From: B1 sp034439755
GTDB lineage: Bacteria; Bacteroidota; Bacteroidia; UKL13-3
Reading direction: 5' to 3'
DNA length: 64,000 nt
Assembly (NCBI GenBank): GCA_034439755.1
Contig: JAWXAZ010000098.1
Span: 74,334-138,333, forward strand
In this document: piece after piece, positions 53,746-62,652 of the stretch
How the letters are laid out: the number at the start of each line of letters is the position of its first letter
Numbering within the stretch: position 1 is the stretch's first letter
The notes under the pieces: generated by a model
What the model saw: the letters and a program-made list of their open reading frames with translations, nothing else
Told to the model about the DNA's origin: nothing
Databases searched by the model: none
Position numbers and translations under genes: made by a program

Positions 53746-54582
53746 ATGAAAAATACAATACTAACTGTTTTTGTGGGCTTTATCGCTTTCATTATTTTAC
53801 AATCATTCGACACCAATAGTTTAAAAAAAGTAGATGGCACAGAGCCAGGTTATACGGGCTCTCCCGGCGATAGTTTAAAAAATTGTACCGTTTGTCATGG
53901 TGGCAACGCCGTTAACATTGGTGGATGGATTACCTCCGATATTCCAGAATCGGGCTACGTTCCCGGGACCAAATACCGCATTACTGCCACTAACACCTCA
54001 CAAAGTCACAACCGATTTGGGTTCTCTGTTTCGCCACAAAACATCACCGGCACCATGTTGGGTACTTTGGTGGTTACAGATACCACCAGAACAAAGTTAA
54101 ACGGCGGGGGCAAGTACATTACGTATAGACCAGCAGGCGTGCCCAACGACGATAAAGCCATTTGGGAATTCGATTGGATAGCGCCATCAGATACGGTAAA
54201 CGAAGTGGTTTTTTATGGTGCCTTTAACTCCAACCAAGATGGCCATAAAGGAGGAGATCTTACCAGGTTAAGCAACCTAAAAGTATTTAAGCAAGGCTTC
54301 ACCGGTTTAGCAGATTTTAACAAGGGTCTGAACCTATCTGTTTACCCAAATCCGTGTTCAGATTACTTGGAGGTTTCAATGCAAATTATGGCCGCCAACG
54401 ATGCTAAAATTAGTTTGTATCGCTTAAACGGACAATTAGTTACAACCTTGTTCAATGGCCCTGCAAATGCTGGTAGCTTTCAATCGCGTTTCGATGTATC
54501 GCAAGTAGAAGCAGGTTTATATTTGGTTCAAACCGAAACAGGCAATAAACAAGCTTGGCAGAAAGTTTTGTTGGTACGTTAA
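53746..54582 (+). CDS. T9SS protein with CxxCH haem motif (choice-of-anchor V-like)
   Basis: A 278-aa exported protein. A hydrophobic signal segment (residues 5-20) is followed by TGSPGDSLKNCTVCHGG, a single c-type haem binding motif (Cys47, Cys50, His51). A Reelin-like/choice-of-anchor V beta domain spans about 60-185, and a type A sorting domain (VYPNPCSDYLEVS ... VEAGLYLVQTE) ends the protein. It is predicted to be surface-exposed or released by T9SS. Whether haem is actually attached is unknown. A strong terminator follows. Confidence 0.83.
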   Translation: MKNTILTVFVGFIAFIILQSFDTNSLKKVDGTEPGYTGSPGDSLKNCTVCHGGNAVNIGGWITSDIPESGYVPGTKYRITATNTSQSHNRFGFSVSPQNITGTMLGTLVVTDTTRTKLNGGGKYITYRPAGVPNDDKAIWEFDWIAPSDTVNEVVFYGAFNSNQDGHKGGDLTRLSNLKVFKQGFTGLADFNKGLNLSVYPNPCSDYLEVSMQIMAANDAKISLYRLNGQLVTTLFNGPANAGSFQSRFDVSQVEAGLYLVQTETGNKQAWQKVLLVR

Positions 54583-54654
54583 GAGTTATTAGAAAGCAGC
54601 TATAATCTAATTTTATTGGGTTATTGCGTAACGAAATATTTGAAGGCAAAAAAG

Positions 54655-54700
54655 GATAAGGCTTTGGTAATTATTACTAAAGCCTTATCTGTTTCTTTTT
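54655..54700 (+). terminator. Intrinsic terminator of the haem-motif T9SS gene
   Basis: GATAAGGCTTT and AAAGCCTTATC form an 11-bp perfect stem. The interior can extend through TAAT/ATTA, and a T-rich tract follows. Confidence 0.9.
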
Positions 54701-55060
54701 GTGTTCAAGCTTGTAAAATACCCAGACGAAAAGCAAGATTTGGAATTTGCGTTAGTTTATTCGCCAACCAAGGTTAATGGTAAAAATGTTATTTTGGCGC
54801 AGTTAAAAGTAGATGTATTAAATGTGAAAATGTGGTATGCTCAAAATTCATTTCCTTCATGCAGCAACCTTCCATTAGGTGTGGCGCTATTGCCTAATAG
54901 CAATGAGAATGATTCGTTTGTTTTGTTTCCCAACCCAAGTAGTGGTAAAATTTCTATCGCATCAAATTTAAAATTCAATTAGATAACAATATTTGATGTT
55001 GCTGGTAAAAGTCTGTTGGCATTATTTGCTTAGAAAACGGATCTAATTTATGGCACTGGG
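54701..55060 (+). pseudogene. Remnant of a T9SS-secreted protein C terminus
   Basis: The frame begins with no signal peptide directly after the preceding terminator. It runs through a typical pre-sorting domain region and FVLFPNPSSGKISI, the start of a type A sorting domain. An in-frame stop at 54980 interrupts it. The same frame continues as ITIFDVAGKSLL to a second stop at 55031. Only a 3' fragment survives. Its sorting domain resembles that of the neighbouring 1660-aa protein (FVLFPNPSTDKLTL), suggesting a degraded paralogue. Confidence 0.75.
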
Positions 55061-55063
55061 CAA

Positions 55064-55105
55064 CATAAAACCGCCTGCTTTTGCAGTTGGCAAGAGCAGG
55101 CGGTT
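55064..55105 (-). terminator. Intrinsic terminator of the 1660-aa gene
   Basis: On the minus strand AACCGCCTGC and GCAGGCGGTT form a 10-bp perfect stem with a 17-nt loop, followed by TTTTATGTTG. It lies 41 bp past the stop codon. Confidence 0.85.
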
Positions 55106-55145
55106 GGTTAAAGATGGTGTATAGCGATTTGCTATTCTATATAGA

Positions 55146-58100
55146 TTATTTCTTTTCAAAAATGAAATGTGCCTGACTTTTATCGTTGTTTAATCTTAAC
55201 AAATAGAGTCCCGCTGGAAAATCAGAAACTGGTATTTGAACCTGCTGTGATTTTTGGTTTAGGTATTGTTCAAACAAAACTCTGCCTGCCATGTCGGTAA
55301 TGGTTAAAGTGCCATCAAACAAATCACCCATGCGAGAAGAAAGGGTTAGCTTGTCTGTACTTGGATTTGGAAAAAGGACAAATCCAGTTTGTTCGTTTTC
55401 TTTGAGGCCAACCGATCCTATATTTACCAATAAACTGCTGGTATCTAAACAAGAATTGGCATTTTGTATCATGGCTTCTACCTTACCCATTGAAGCTGTA
55501 TTTCCCCACTTAACCGAAACTGTTGCTGTGCCTTGTCCGCTTTGGATTGTTCCGCCAGTTACCTTCCAATTATAGCTGTTGTTTGGTTGCAAAGTCAAGG
55601 AATAGCTTGCTGTTTCATTCAATTTAACGGTGGTTAATCCACTAATAAAGTTTGCATATAAGGGATTGCTGTAAACAATTAGGGTTGCACTATCGGCACA
55701 TTGTTCAAAGTTTTGTACTACCTTAATGCGTTGCCTTCCGGTGTTAGGGTATACTAACAAATGCGGACTAGGTGCAATTATTCCTGCATTGAGAGAGTCT
55801 TTGTACCAAGTATAATTTATCCATGTGCCATTGCCTAAGTTGGTCTTTACTTCGAGTAGTAAACTGTCCTTTATACATTTTGGTCCAACATTCATATTGA
55901 GGTTCATTGGCTCAATAAATGAGGTGGTAATGGTGTCATAACAAGCTACATTTTGTTTGCTATATTTTAAGATATGCTTTTGTCTCACTTCGCTTTGCTT
56001 TATAACCAAATTGGGGCTATTAATGGCATTATCCCACAAGAATTGATACCCACTTAAGGTGCTAGGTTCAAGCACCAATGAATCCTTTCCATTAGAACAA
56101 AACGTGGTGGTATTTCCTTGTTTAATGCTTGCATCGGCAAGGAATACAACATTTACAGAATCCATATAAAAACAGGTGTTTGCTGCATTTCTCGCCTCAA
56201 CCCTATAGGTTCCTTCCTGTTTGCAAGTATAGAATAGGCTGTTTTCTGCAAGGGGCGTATTTGTTCCATTTTTGTACCATTTGTTCAATGAATAGGCCTG
56301 GGCAACTTCTAGTGTCTTAGTGTTCTCCGTGCAAAATGAATACACTGCTGGAAAGGGATTGAAACTTTCGCAACCATTAACTTGCAAAGTGGTTTTAACC
56401 GTATCAAAATATCCTACCGAATCTCTGGTAATCATGGATACAACATAATTTCCACTTTGGTTGAATTGATGACTCGGACTTTGCCCTGCATAATCAATTA
56501 CGCCATCCGATTCGAAATCCCAATATATACGTTCGAAAAAAAATGTATCTATCTTAGTGCAAGTTTTTAAACTTATACCAGGGTTAACTTTTTCATTCCA
56601 TTGCCACCCTGTAGGACAATTGTTGTTGAGTGTTGCGTAATACTTTGTTGGGTTTACATTAAGGCGAAGGCTGTCTAATGGGTAAAGAAGCATGGCTTTG
56701 CGGTGCTTGTTATCATTAAGGAGCAATTCTTGTTCACCGGGCGAAAGTGGGCGACTTGGGTTATAAGCGCCATTTGATTTTGGGTACCAATAGCGAATCG
56801 AATCCACAAACTGAATAGTTTGTCCAATTTGAACTTTTCCATCCGAAATCTCATTACCCTCCTTCACTATAAAGGTGTCCATTACCCCAAATACCATGTG
56901 TCGAATATTTTGAAAAGAACAACCGTTGTTGTTTACTAGTCCATGAACAACAGATGAAATGTCATTCGCTTTTTGGTTCGTGTTTGGGATGGTTCTATTA
57001 TCTGAATTTTGCAAAAAGCGATGTTGTATGGGGTGAAGATAAAATGCAGAATCATTTACCTTTCCTCTTCTATCAATTCTAAGTGGTGTAGCATGATGCA
57101 ATATGTCCCAACATTGGTAAATGGTATCATAAATTATACTTTTAGTTGCCTTAGCACCCACCACAAATGGAATGCTTTGTGAGGTAATTGTCCAAGGAAA
57201 TTTGCTTGTATTAAATTCATATCTAATTCTTTGGTATGGGTAGGTGCTTTTTTTAAAGAATACACTGTCGTTTGGATTAGCAGGAAATAATTTCACGAAG
57301 GTATCTTGTGTATTGTAATAAAAAGAATCTATCGTTAAGCTTCCGTCACCCCAATCCCAAATCTCAGACTTTACATAATCTTGTGATTTGGTTGTTACAT
57401 CAAATTCAAAAACGTCACCTTTGCCATATAAGTTGCTAAATGGTTCCCTGTAGGCATAGTTTTTAATCCAAGGTTCAAATGGAAATGAAGTGCTCGTTAC
57501 CAGATAATTTTGTGCTGTATCGAACATTAAATTTTGGGTATTTAATTTGCCATTATTGCCATAAACGGAATAGCCACTTTTCTTTCTATAAGTAAATGAT
57601 GCGTCAAGGAAAACGAAATGAAGGAAATTATGATACCAAACCGTATCTGTTATGCAAGCAGGAGTGTTGCAATTTTGATTGAGACATCCTGTTCCTATTA
57701 TTAAACCAACTGTAACAAAGCCATTCTTATCTATTGGGCTATTGGAATATTGACTTGGCCCACTAGGGACATAATGTGTATAGTTTACCGAACCATTTGG
57801 ATCAGACCAAGCATTAAATGAATTAAAACCAGGAGATTTAAAAAATGGAGGCATAGATAAACCTCCTGGAGTAATCTTGGTGCCTGTTAGTGGAGATGTT
57901 CCATCAAACGAAACGAATCCATCTAAATCGCATGGTGTATTATCGTTTCTATCCAACAATGAATCATAATTAAGCAGAATCATTGTTCGTTTAGCGCAAT
58001 TGGGATAAGTTCCAGGGTTGCCCGCACTGTTATCGAAAACGAATCCTGTGCTGCCACCAATACCATAAAAAGAAAATTGCCCACATTCTTTTCCAGTTTT

Positions 58101-60128
58101 GCCCAATCCATAAGCATCTGCACCAACCAGAGGAAGATTGACGGTTGATTCATTGCCGCAACCATTTAAACTATCACCTTCAAATAACTTTACTTGGTAA
58201 CAAGCGCTTATACATCGGTCGAAAAAATAGGCATAAAGCGTTTTATTTAAATCTTTAAGATAGGTATTACCCCTATAAGAATTTCTATTAACGCCGTTTG
58301 GTAATTTGCCTTGTAATGGCGGAATTAAGAAACCATTCGTGTCTATTTGGGTGCCCGCCGGAATGGTATAATTCCAGTACCCATGCGCATGGGCAATTGG
58401 ATCAGGAATGGCATTGCTCGATATAATTGACCTGTTAGGTAAAATATCGGCAGGAAACATCCCTGGCTTGTTGTCTAAACGGGTAGGAGTTGGTCCAACC
58501 GAAAACATGGCTTTTCCCCAACTGCCTGTGTCAATTGTTTGAACCAATTTCTTTCCACCTGGCGTCACTTGTGCAGGCAATTTTGTCCATCCTGAACCCG
58601 AGGAATCATAAGGTGGAAAGTCGTGCCCATTTACAAACCATTTATACAATTTACTCCAGTTTTCATATTGGTGAATAGGCAAGCTGTCTTTAGAATAATT
58701 GCAGTTTACCCTTCCCGTAAATACTGTGCCATCAAAAATATAGTTTCCATAGGTGCGGTTTAATAAATCAACAGCGCTGGTGTATGGGCCTTGGCCATTA
58801 TTGAATGCGAGCGGATTTGGACTGCTAAAGGAGGTGCATTTTGGTGCAAATTGGTCTGCAAAATCCCAACGCATAAATATTTTGGAGGATTGATATGCGG
58901 TAGAAGCGTTTACAAATTCAACAGGTAAATTAGGGCTGCATTGATTCTTTAAAAGCTTATTAATTTCTATGGGTGGATTTGTTGCGTAATCTTCTATTTT
59001 ATTGATTATTCCAATTACATTAACACCATATCCTTTTAATTGTGAGCGTAATTTCTTTTGTGATATCAAAGCAGGGTTATTGCTGAACCAATTCCAATGA
59101 CTCACAATGCTATCTTTGGGTGAACCATTATTTCCAATAACATACCGATACCTTGAAATGCTATCACTGCTGCCATATAAGATTCCATTCATGGTATTGA
59201 TACGTGGATTGTTAGCGGGTGCTGGTATATAAACATTGTCGCTAAGGCCAATGGTATCAATGCGCGACCAAAAATTATAGGTTCTATTTCCTTGTCCGGG
59301 ACAAGTGATGGTTAAAGTAGGAAAATAATGACCAGTTTTAGCATAGGTATAACAAGGAGCAGTATCATTCAAGATTTTATCTAAACCAGGTATTTGTATA
59401 TTATTATCGGCAAAGTCCCAAAGAAATCGGTAAGGTTCGTTAGCATTGAGCGGAAAGCTGTTGTATAAGCAAATTTTTCCTTGAGCAGCACAAGCACTAT
59501 CAGCAGGTGTATTATTAAATTTGTTTATGCGACTGCGAATGTCAATTCTAAGTAATAAATTCTGCGGCAAGGTGTTTTCAGTTTCGGCATAAGAAAATGT
59601 ATCTGGGCAACTTTGGCCAGTTATTTTTAAAATAAGTTTGGGATTAAAGCTTCCATTTTTGCGATAGATGTATGAAAAATTCGTCCACCCCGCCAAATCA
59701 GCACCCAAATTGGGAGGACTAGCAGACTGATAAACACTATCGTCGCCAAATTCCCATCTAAAACTTTGTAAGCTGCTAAATAAAACACTGCTTTGATTCT
59801 GAAATAAATAACTTGAGGAATCGCATTTGCCAGAACCTGCTAAAGAAAACTTGGCATTTTTGAGTCTTTGAACCTCTACGCTTTTAAATACAAGACAATT
59901 GTTTGAACCAATAATTTTTACGGTATAGGTTCCAATTTCATCCACAATTATAGAGGCAGTTGTAGCACCCGTTGACCAGAGGTAAGAAGTATAGCCGCTG
60001 CTGGCTACTAAGGTAAGTTGGTTGTTACCGCAAAGGTACTGAATAGGAGCACCCACATTTGGGTTACATTGTGCAAAGGCGTGGCTAGAAAGCAAATGCA
60101 AAACCAAGATTAATAGAAGTTTTTTCAT
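55146..60128 (-). CDS. Giant T9SS-secreted protein with PKD domains
   Basis: A 1660-aa protein. The signal peptide ends near residue 19 (SHAFAQ). PKD-like domains are recognisable by RWEFGDDSVY near 130, LWDFADNNIQ near 235, EIWDWGDGSLT near 925 and YWDFESDGVIDYAG near 1190. Ig-like segments and a C-terminal type A sorting domain (FVLFPNPSTDKLTL ... DFPAGLYLLRLNN) follow. The long middle (about 300-900) has no domain I recognise and is Asn/Gly/Pro-rich. Probable surface or extracellular scaffold, adhesin or gliding-related protein. A short TTAAATGGGG repeat (about 2.5 units) lies just upstream of the start codon. Confidence 0.85.
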   Translation of the reverse strand: MKKLLLILVLHLLSSHAFAQCNPNVGAPIQYLCGNNQLTLVASSGYTSYLWSTGATTASIIVDEIGTYTVKIIGSNNCLVFKSVEVQRLKNAKFSLAGSGKCDSSSYLFQNQSSVLFSSLQSFRWEFGDDSVYQSASPPNLGADLAGWTNFSYIYRKNGSFNPKLILKITGQSCPDTFSYAETENTLPQNLLLRIDIRSRINKFNNTPADSACAAQGKICLYNSFPLNANEPYRFLWDFADNNIQIPGLDKILNDTAPCYTYAKTGHYFPTLTITCPGQGNRTYNFWSRIDTIGLSDNVYIPAPANNPRINTMNGILYGSSDSISRYRYVIGNNGSPKDSIVSHWNWFSNNPALISQKKLRSQLKGYGVNVIGIINKIEDYATNPPIEINKLLKNQCSPNLPVEFVNASTAYQSSKIFMRWDFADQFAPKCTSFSSPNPLAFNNGQGPYTSAVDLLNRTYGNYIFDGTVFTGRVNCNYSKDSLPIHQYENWSKLYKWFVNGHDFPPYDSSGSGWTKLPAQVTPGGKKLVQTIDTGSWGKAMFSVGPTPTRLDNKPGMFPADILPNRSIISSNAIPDPIAHAHGYWNYTIPAGTQIDTNGFLIPPLQGKLPNGVNRNSYRGNTYLKDLNKTLYAYFFDRCISACYQVKLFEGDSLNGCGNESTVNLPLVGADAYGLGKTGKECGQFSFYGIGGSTGFVFDNSAGNPGTYPNCAKRTMILLNYDSLLDRNDNTPCDLDGFVSFDGTSPLTGTKITPGGLSMPPFFKSPGFNSFNAWSDPNGSVNYTHYVPSGPSQYSNSPIDKNGFVTVGLIIGTGCLNQNCNTPACITDTVWYHNFLHFVFLDASFTYRKKSGYSVYGNNGKLNTQNLMFDTAQNYLVTSTSFPFEPWIKNYAYREPFSNLYGKGDVFEFDVTTKSQDYVKSEIWDWGDGSLTIDSFYYNTQDTFVKLFPANPNDSVFFKKSTYPYQRIRYEFNTSKFPWTITSQSIPFVVGAKATKSIIYDTIYQCWDILHHATPLRIDRRGKVNDSAFYLHPIQHRFLQNSDNRTIPNTNQKANDISSVVHGLVNNNGCSFQNIRHMVFGVMDTFIVKEGNEISDGKVQIGQTIQFVDSIRYWYPKSNGAYNPSRPLSPGEQELLLNDNKHRKAMLLYPLDSLRLNVNPTKYYATLNNNCPTGWQWNEKVNPGISLKTCTKIDTFFFERIYWDFESDGVIDYAGQSPSHQFNQSGNYVVSMITRDSVGYFDTVKTTLQVNGCESFNPFPAVYSFCTENTKTLEVAQAYSLNKWYKNGTNTPLAENSLFYTCKQEGTYRVEARNAANTCFYMDSVNVVFLADASIKQGNTTTFCSNGKDSLVLEPSTLSGYQFLWDNAINSPNLVIKQSEVRQKHILKYSKQNVACYDTITTSFIEPMNLNMNVGPKCIKDSLLLEVKTNLGNGTWINYTWYKDSLNAGIIAPSPHLLVYPNTGRQRIKVVQNFEQCADSATLIVYSNPLYANFISGLTTVKLNETASYSLTLQPNNSYNWKVTGGTIQSGQGTATVSVKWGNTASMGKVEAMIQNANSCLDTSSLLVNIGSVGLKENEQTGFVLFPNPSTDKLTLSSRMGDLFDGTLTITDMAGRVLFEQYLNQKSQQVQIPVSDFPAGLYLLRLNNDKSQAHFIFEKK

Positions 60129-60306
60129 GAAGTTAAATGGGGTTAAATGGGGTTAAATTGCTATTTAACTACAAGAATAATAAATTTATGACATATTTTA
60201 GTCCATAAAAACAGGTTATTGAAAATGGTTTTTTTTTGCAGTATTGTTTTAGTATAAATTTCTCGCTTGTTGAGCAAGAGCCAGTTAAATTGGCTTATTC
60301 AGTAGA

Positions 60307-60338
60307 TTTCTCGCTATGCCAAAATTGTGCTATCTTTG
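60307..60338 (+). promoter_or_regulatory. tRNA-Arg promoter
   Basis: TTTC (60307-60310), a 20-bp spacer and TATCTTTG (60331-60338), a perfect TAnnTTTG box. The leader before the tRNA contains a small CCGC/GCGG hairpin. Confidence 0.6.
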
Positions 60339-60365
60339 CCCTCCGCAAAAGCGGGCAATAAAATT

Positions 60366-60437
60366 GCACCCATAGTTCAATGGATAGAATTTCAGATTCC
60401 GGTTCTGAAGATGGGGGTTCGAATCCCTTTGGGTGCA
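60366..60437 (+). tRNA. tRNA-Arg (anticodon CCG)
   Basis: A 72-nt cloverleaf including the discriminator A. Acceptor GCACCCA/TGGGTGC, D stem GTTC/GAAT, anticodon stem TCAGA/TCTGA with loop TTCCGGT (anticodon CCG, reading CGG), T arm GGGGG-TTCGAAT-CCCTT with two G-T pairs. CCA is not encoded. It marks the boundary between the T9SS region and a stretch of degraded mobile-type genes. Confidence 0.95.
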
Positions 60438-60607
60438 CAATACTACTTTTTAAGTACTTGTTAAACATTAATTTAAAGTATTTATTTTGATAGGGGTACG
60501 GCTAAGAGTAAAGCCAAATTCATATCTGTTGGCTGACAATTCAAAATTATGAATGGAAAAGTCAAAGATAAAAATCCAGTTTCTAGGATTTATTATTTTA
60601 CCTGTTA

Positions 60608-60792
60608 TTAGAATTCTATGATTGGTAGAACATTGAAATCTCCTAAGTCTGCATATATTTCATATGAATGGTTTTCTGTATCTATTACAGCTATTTTATT
60701 CCAATCTTTGCATAAACCATATGTTAGAAGTAATGCAGAATAGCTTTTACCTAATTTACTTGGTCCTTATAGTGCCATTTTAAGTTTGGCAT
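60608..60792 (-). pseudogene. Phage/ICE-type AAA (AAA_24-like) ATPase, N-terminal fragment
   Basis: From ATG 60792 the minus strand reads MPNLKMAL-stop-GPSKLGKSYSA..., a Walker A loop, then NKIAVIDTE (Walker B-like) and YADLGDFNVLPI. This matches the first ~60 residues of the nucleotide-binding ATPases found in Bacteroidota phages and conjugative elements. A TAA stop occupies the position where Tyr is usual, and the protein ends after 61 codons, so it is broken at both points. It lies about 170 bp downstream of tRNA-Arg. The 170 bp in between hold no gene. Confidence 0.65.
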
Positions 60793-60845
60793 TCTTTCAT
60801 TTTGCTTTTTGTAAAAACATATAAATTTTATTAAAGTGGTATATA

Positions 60846-60870
60846 TAAAAAGTAGGGCACAAGGCCCTAC
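60846..60870 (-). terminator. Intrinsic terminator in the degraded region
   Basis: GTAGGGC-CTTGT-GCCCTAC (minus strand, 7-bp perfect stem) followed by TTTTT. It sits immediately downstream of the remnant frame ending at 60873, supporting that a real gene once ended here. Confidence 0.7.
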
Positions 60871-60872
60871 CT

Positions 60873-60998
60873 TTAAAAATTGACAGATTGAGTGCATTCA
60901 AAGACACCCTCCTCCATTTGAGGATTCTGATCTGGAACGTAAACCCAACAGTGGTTGATTGGGATTTCTTCCCACTACCCATTAGTTTGGGGTGTTTT
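60873..60998 (-). pseudogene. Possible remnant of a small unknown gene
   Basis: A minus-strand frame without a start reads WEEIPINHCWVYVPDQ and continues about 18 further codons to a stop at 60873, with an in-frame TAG just before the Trp. The residue mix looks protein-like, and a terminator follows directly. I do not recognise the family. It could be chance. Confidence 0.3.
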
Positions 60999-61204
60999 TA
61001 TTGAGCAGGCTCAGTCAGGTATTACTTTTTATTAAAAAAATCAAAAAATATTTTTTTGTCTTATTTATTTTTTTAATTGCAGGTACTTATAAATAAAAAC
61101 TGGCTTTGCCATTTAATAAATTTTATTTATACTATTGAGATAAGCACAACTTCGTTTAACCTGCTCAAAATTTAATAAGTATTCATTTTTTTATAGGAAA
61201 TATT

Positions 61205-61345
61205 ATGGCAAATTATGGGGATGAAAAGCTACTCAAAGTATGCGAAAAAGCGCAAGTATGTGCAGGAAAAAATCCTAATGAAATTAGGCCTGACCCTTGC
61301 GGTGCATTAATTAAAAAACAGGATTATGGACTAGAAACGGGGTAA
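61205..61345 (+). pseudogene. Truncated HNH-endonuclease-like N terminus
   Basis: A 46-aa frame: MANYGDEKLLKVCEKAQV, then GKNPNEIRPDPCGALIKKQDYG. The second part resembles the region just before the zinc/HNH motif of small Bacteroidota HNH nucleases (pattern P-x-x-x-R-x-D-x-CGA-x-I-x-x-x-x-YG). The expected GWEIDHI active-site segment is absent, because a stop follows and only a faint GKDINS trace exists in another frame. Probably a remnant left by a mobile element. Confidence 0.5.
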
Positions 61346-61903
61346 GGACATCAACTCCAAAAATTGGAATTGCATAAATAGTGCATAAATAGATAGCCTT
61401 GTCCTAATTTATCCAGACAATGAATTTATAAATAAAGTAATGATGGATAATATTGAGGTTTAAATTTATTACTAAAATCAGGTAAATGAGAACTAAAATC
61501 AGTTAAATGAGAACTAATAATAGGTTTGACAATTTTAAAATATGTTGTTCAAATCATTGTTTCAAATCATTGTTTCAAATCATTGAAAGTTCCTTGAAAT
61601 CTCGTTTTTTCTAAAAAATAAGCATTGTTAATTGTTTTGAAATATGTTTAAAATACTTTAAGTTTGATTTGATATAAATAGTTTTAATACCTAAAATGAA
61701 TCCACCCCTTACAATTTTTACAACAGCTAAAAATTTGAATCCACCCACAATTCAATATACCAATTACACATGTGCCTAATAATCCAAAACAGACTTTACC
61801 CACAATACATGCGTACATTTCACTTATTAAATAGATACACAATTTGTTGTGTGTAGCGAATACATTACAGCCAATGGTAGGACGACCGTAACAACTAAAA
61901 AAT
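61346..61903. other. AT-rich intergenic stretch with short repeats
   Basis: No supportable gene. It contains a doubled TGCATAAATAG, the tandem repeats at 61471-61512 and 61548-61584, and a hairpin ACACAA/TTGTGT near 61840. The last 60 bp (ACAGCCAATGGTAGGACGACCG) resemble the leader of cassette-like genes further right. Confidence 0.5.
61471..61584 (+). repeat. Two short tandem repeats
   Basis: A 21-bp unit (ACTAAAATCAG-G/T-TAAATGAGA) occurs twice at 61471-61512. A 13-bp unit TTCAAATCATTGT occurs three times (the last truncated) at 61548-61584. Confidence 0.85.
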
Positions 61904-62485
61904 ATGGGACTAACAGACATAAAAAGAGAACTTAAAAAACTTGACAAGGACAAACTCATTGACCTTATTGCCGACTTATATAAAAAAAACAAATCTGTAA
62001 AAGAGTTTTTCGACTTTTACGTAAATTCTGACGAGAGAGAATTGTTTAACAAATATCGGGACAAAGTATTTCTAGCATTTTATCCTAAACGTGGATACCG
62101 CTTTAAACTCAAAGACGGAAAACAAGCAATTAGCGACTTCAAAAAACTTGGACCTTCCTCAGACCTAGTTGCTGACCTAATGCTGTTTTACGTTGAGACA
62201 GGTGTAAAATTTACCAACGACTTTGGCAACATAGACGAAAGCTTTTATTCAAGTTTGGAAACGACTTACGTTGCTGCTTTGACGCTTATGCGAAAAGAAA
62301 ACTTGCTTGACAAATTTGCCGACCGAGCAAGTAAAGTTGTTAGCGACACAAGCGGCATTGGTTGGGGGTTTCACGACTATTTATCGAATGTTCATTCTGA
62401 CTTTTATGCTGACTATTCAGACGACACAGACGAACCAATCGAGCAACAAGAAAAAGGAGGAATAATTAAACTTGGCGGACAATGA
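61904..62485 (+). CDS. Small cytosolic protein, possibly DUF6155 family
   Basis: A 193-aa soluble, charged, mostly helical protein. The N terminus MGLTDIKRELKKLDKDKLI and the segment SVKEFFDFYVN resemble the uncharacterised DUF6155 family as I recall it; this needs a profile search. No catalytic motif is visible. Asp is mostly encoded by GAC and Thr often by ACG/ACA. The core genes to the left prefer GAT, so acquisition by transfer is likely. It stands alone between palindromic spacers. Confidence 0.7.
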   Translation: MGLTDIKRELKKLDKDKLIDLIADLYKKNKSVKEFFDFYVNSDERELFNKYRDKVFLAFYPKRGYRFKLKDGKQAISDFKKLGPSSDLVADLMLFYVETGVKFTNDFGNIDESFYSSLETTYVAALTLMRKENLLDKFADRASKVVSDTSGIGWGFHDYLSNVHSDFYADYSDDTDEPIEQQEKGGIIKLGGQ

Positions 62486-62652
62486 CGAATAGAATCACAG
62501 GCTATAACAACACCTACAAAAAATTGGCGGTTCAGAGGTTAAATGAAGCTTTGCGTCCCGCATGGCGGGATTTTGTAGTGGCAGACAGATTAGTGCTTCG
62601 ATTGTGCCATGAAGTTAAAGCTTACGTACTTTAACATGTTAGCGGTAATTTT
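62486..62652 (+). other. Palindromic cassette-type spacer (attC-like?)
   Basis: An extended imperfect palindrome: GTTAAA (62538-62543) pairs with TTTAAC (62630-62635), and AAGCTTT (62546-62552) with AAAGCTT (62617-62623). Inside are the hairpin TCCCGC-ATG-GCGGGA and a TGGCA/TGCCA pair. It ends with TGTTAGCGG directly before the next gene. This is the overall shape of an integron attC site or a related cassette spacer, but the core does not match the canonical GTTRRRY. Confidence 0.5.

Noticed and set aside
61684..61992. A 102-aa minus-strand open frame overlapping the start of the 61904 gene
   Set aside because: Low-complexity Ser/Cys-rich composition, overlap with a better gene, and no start signals.
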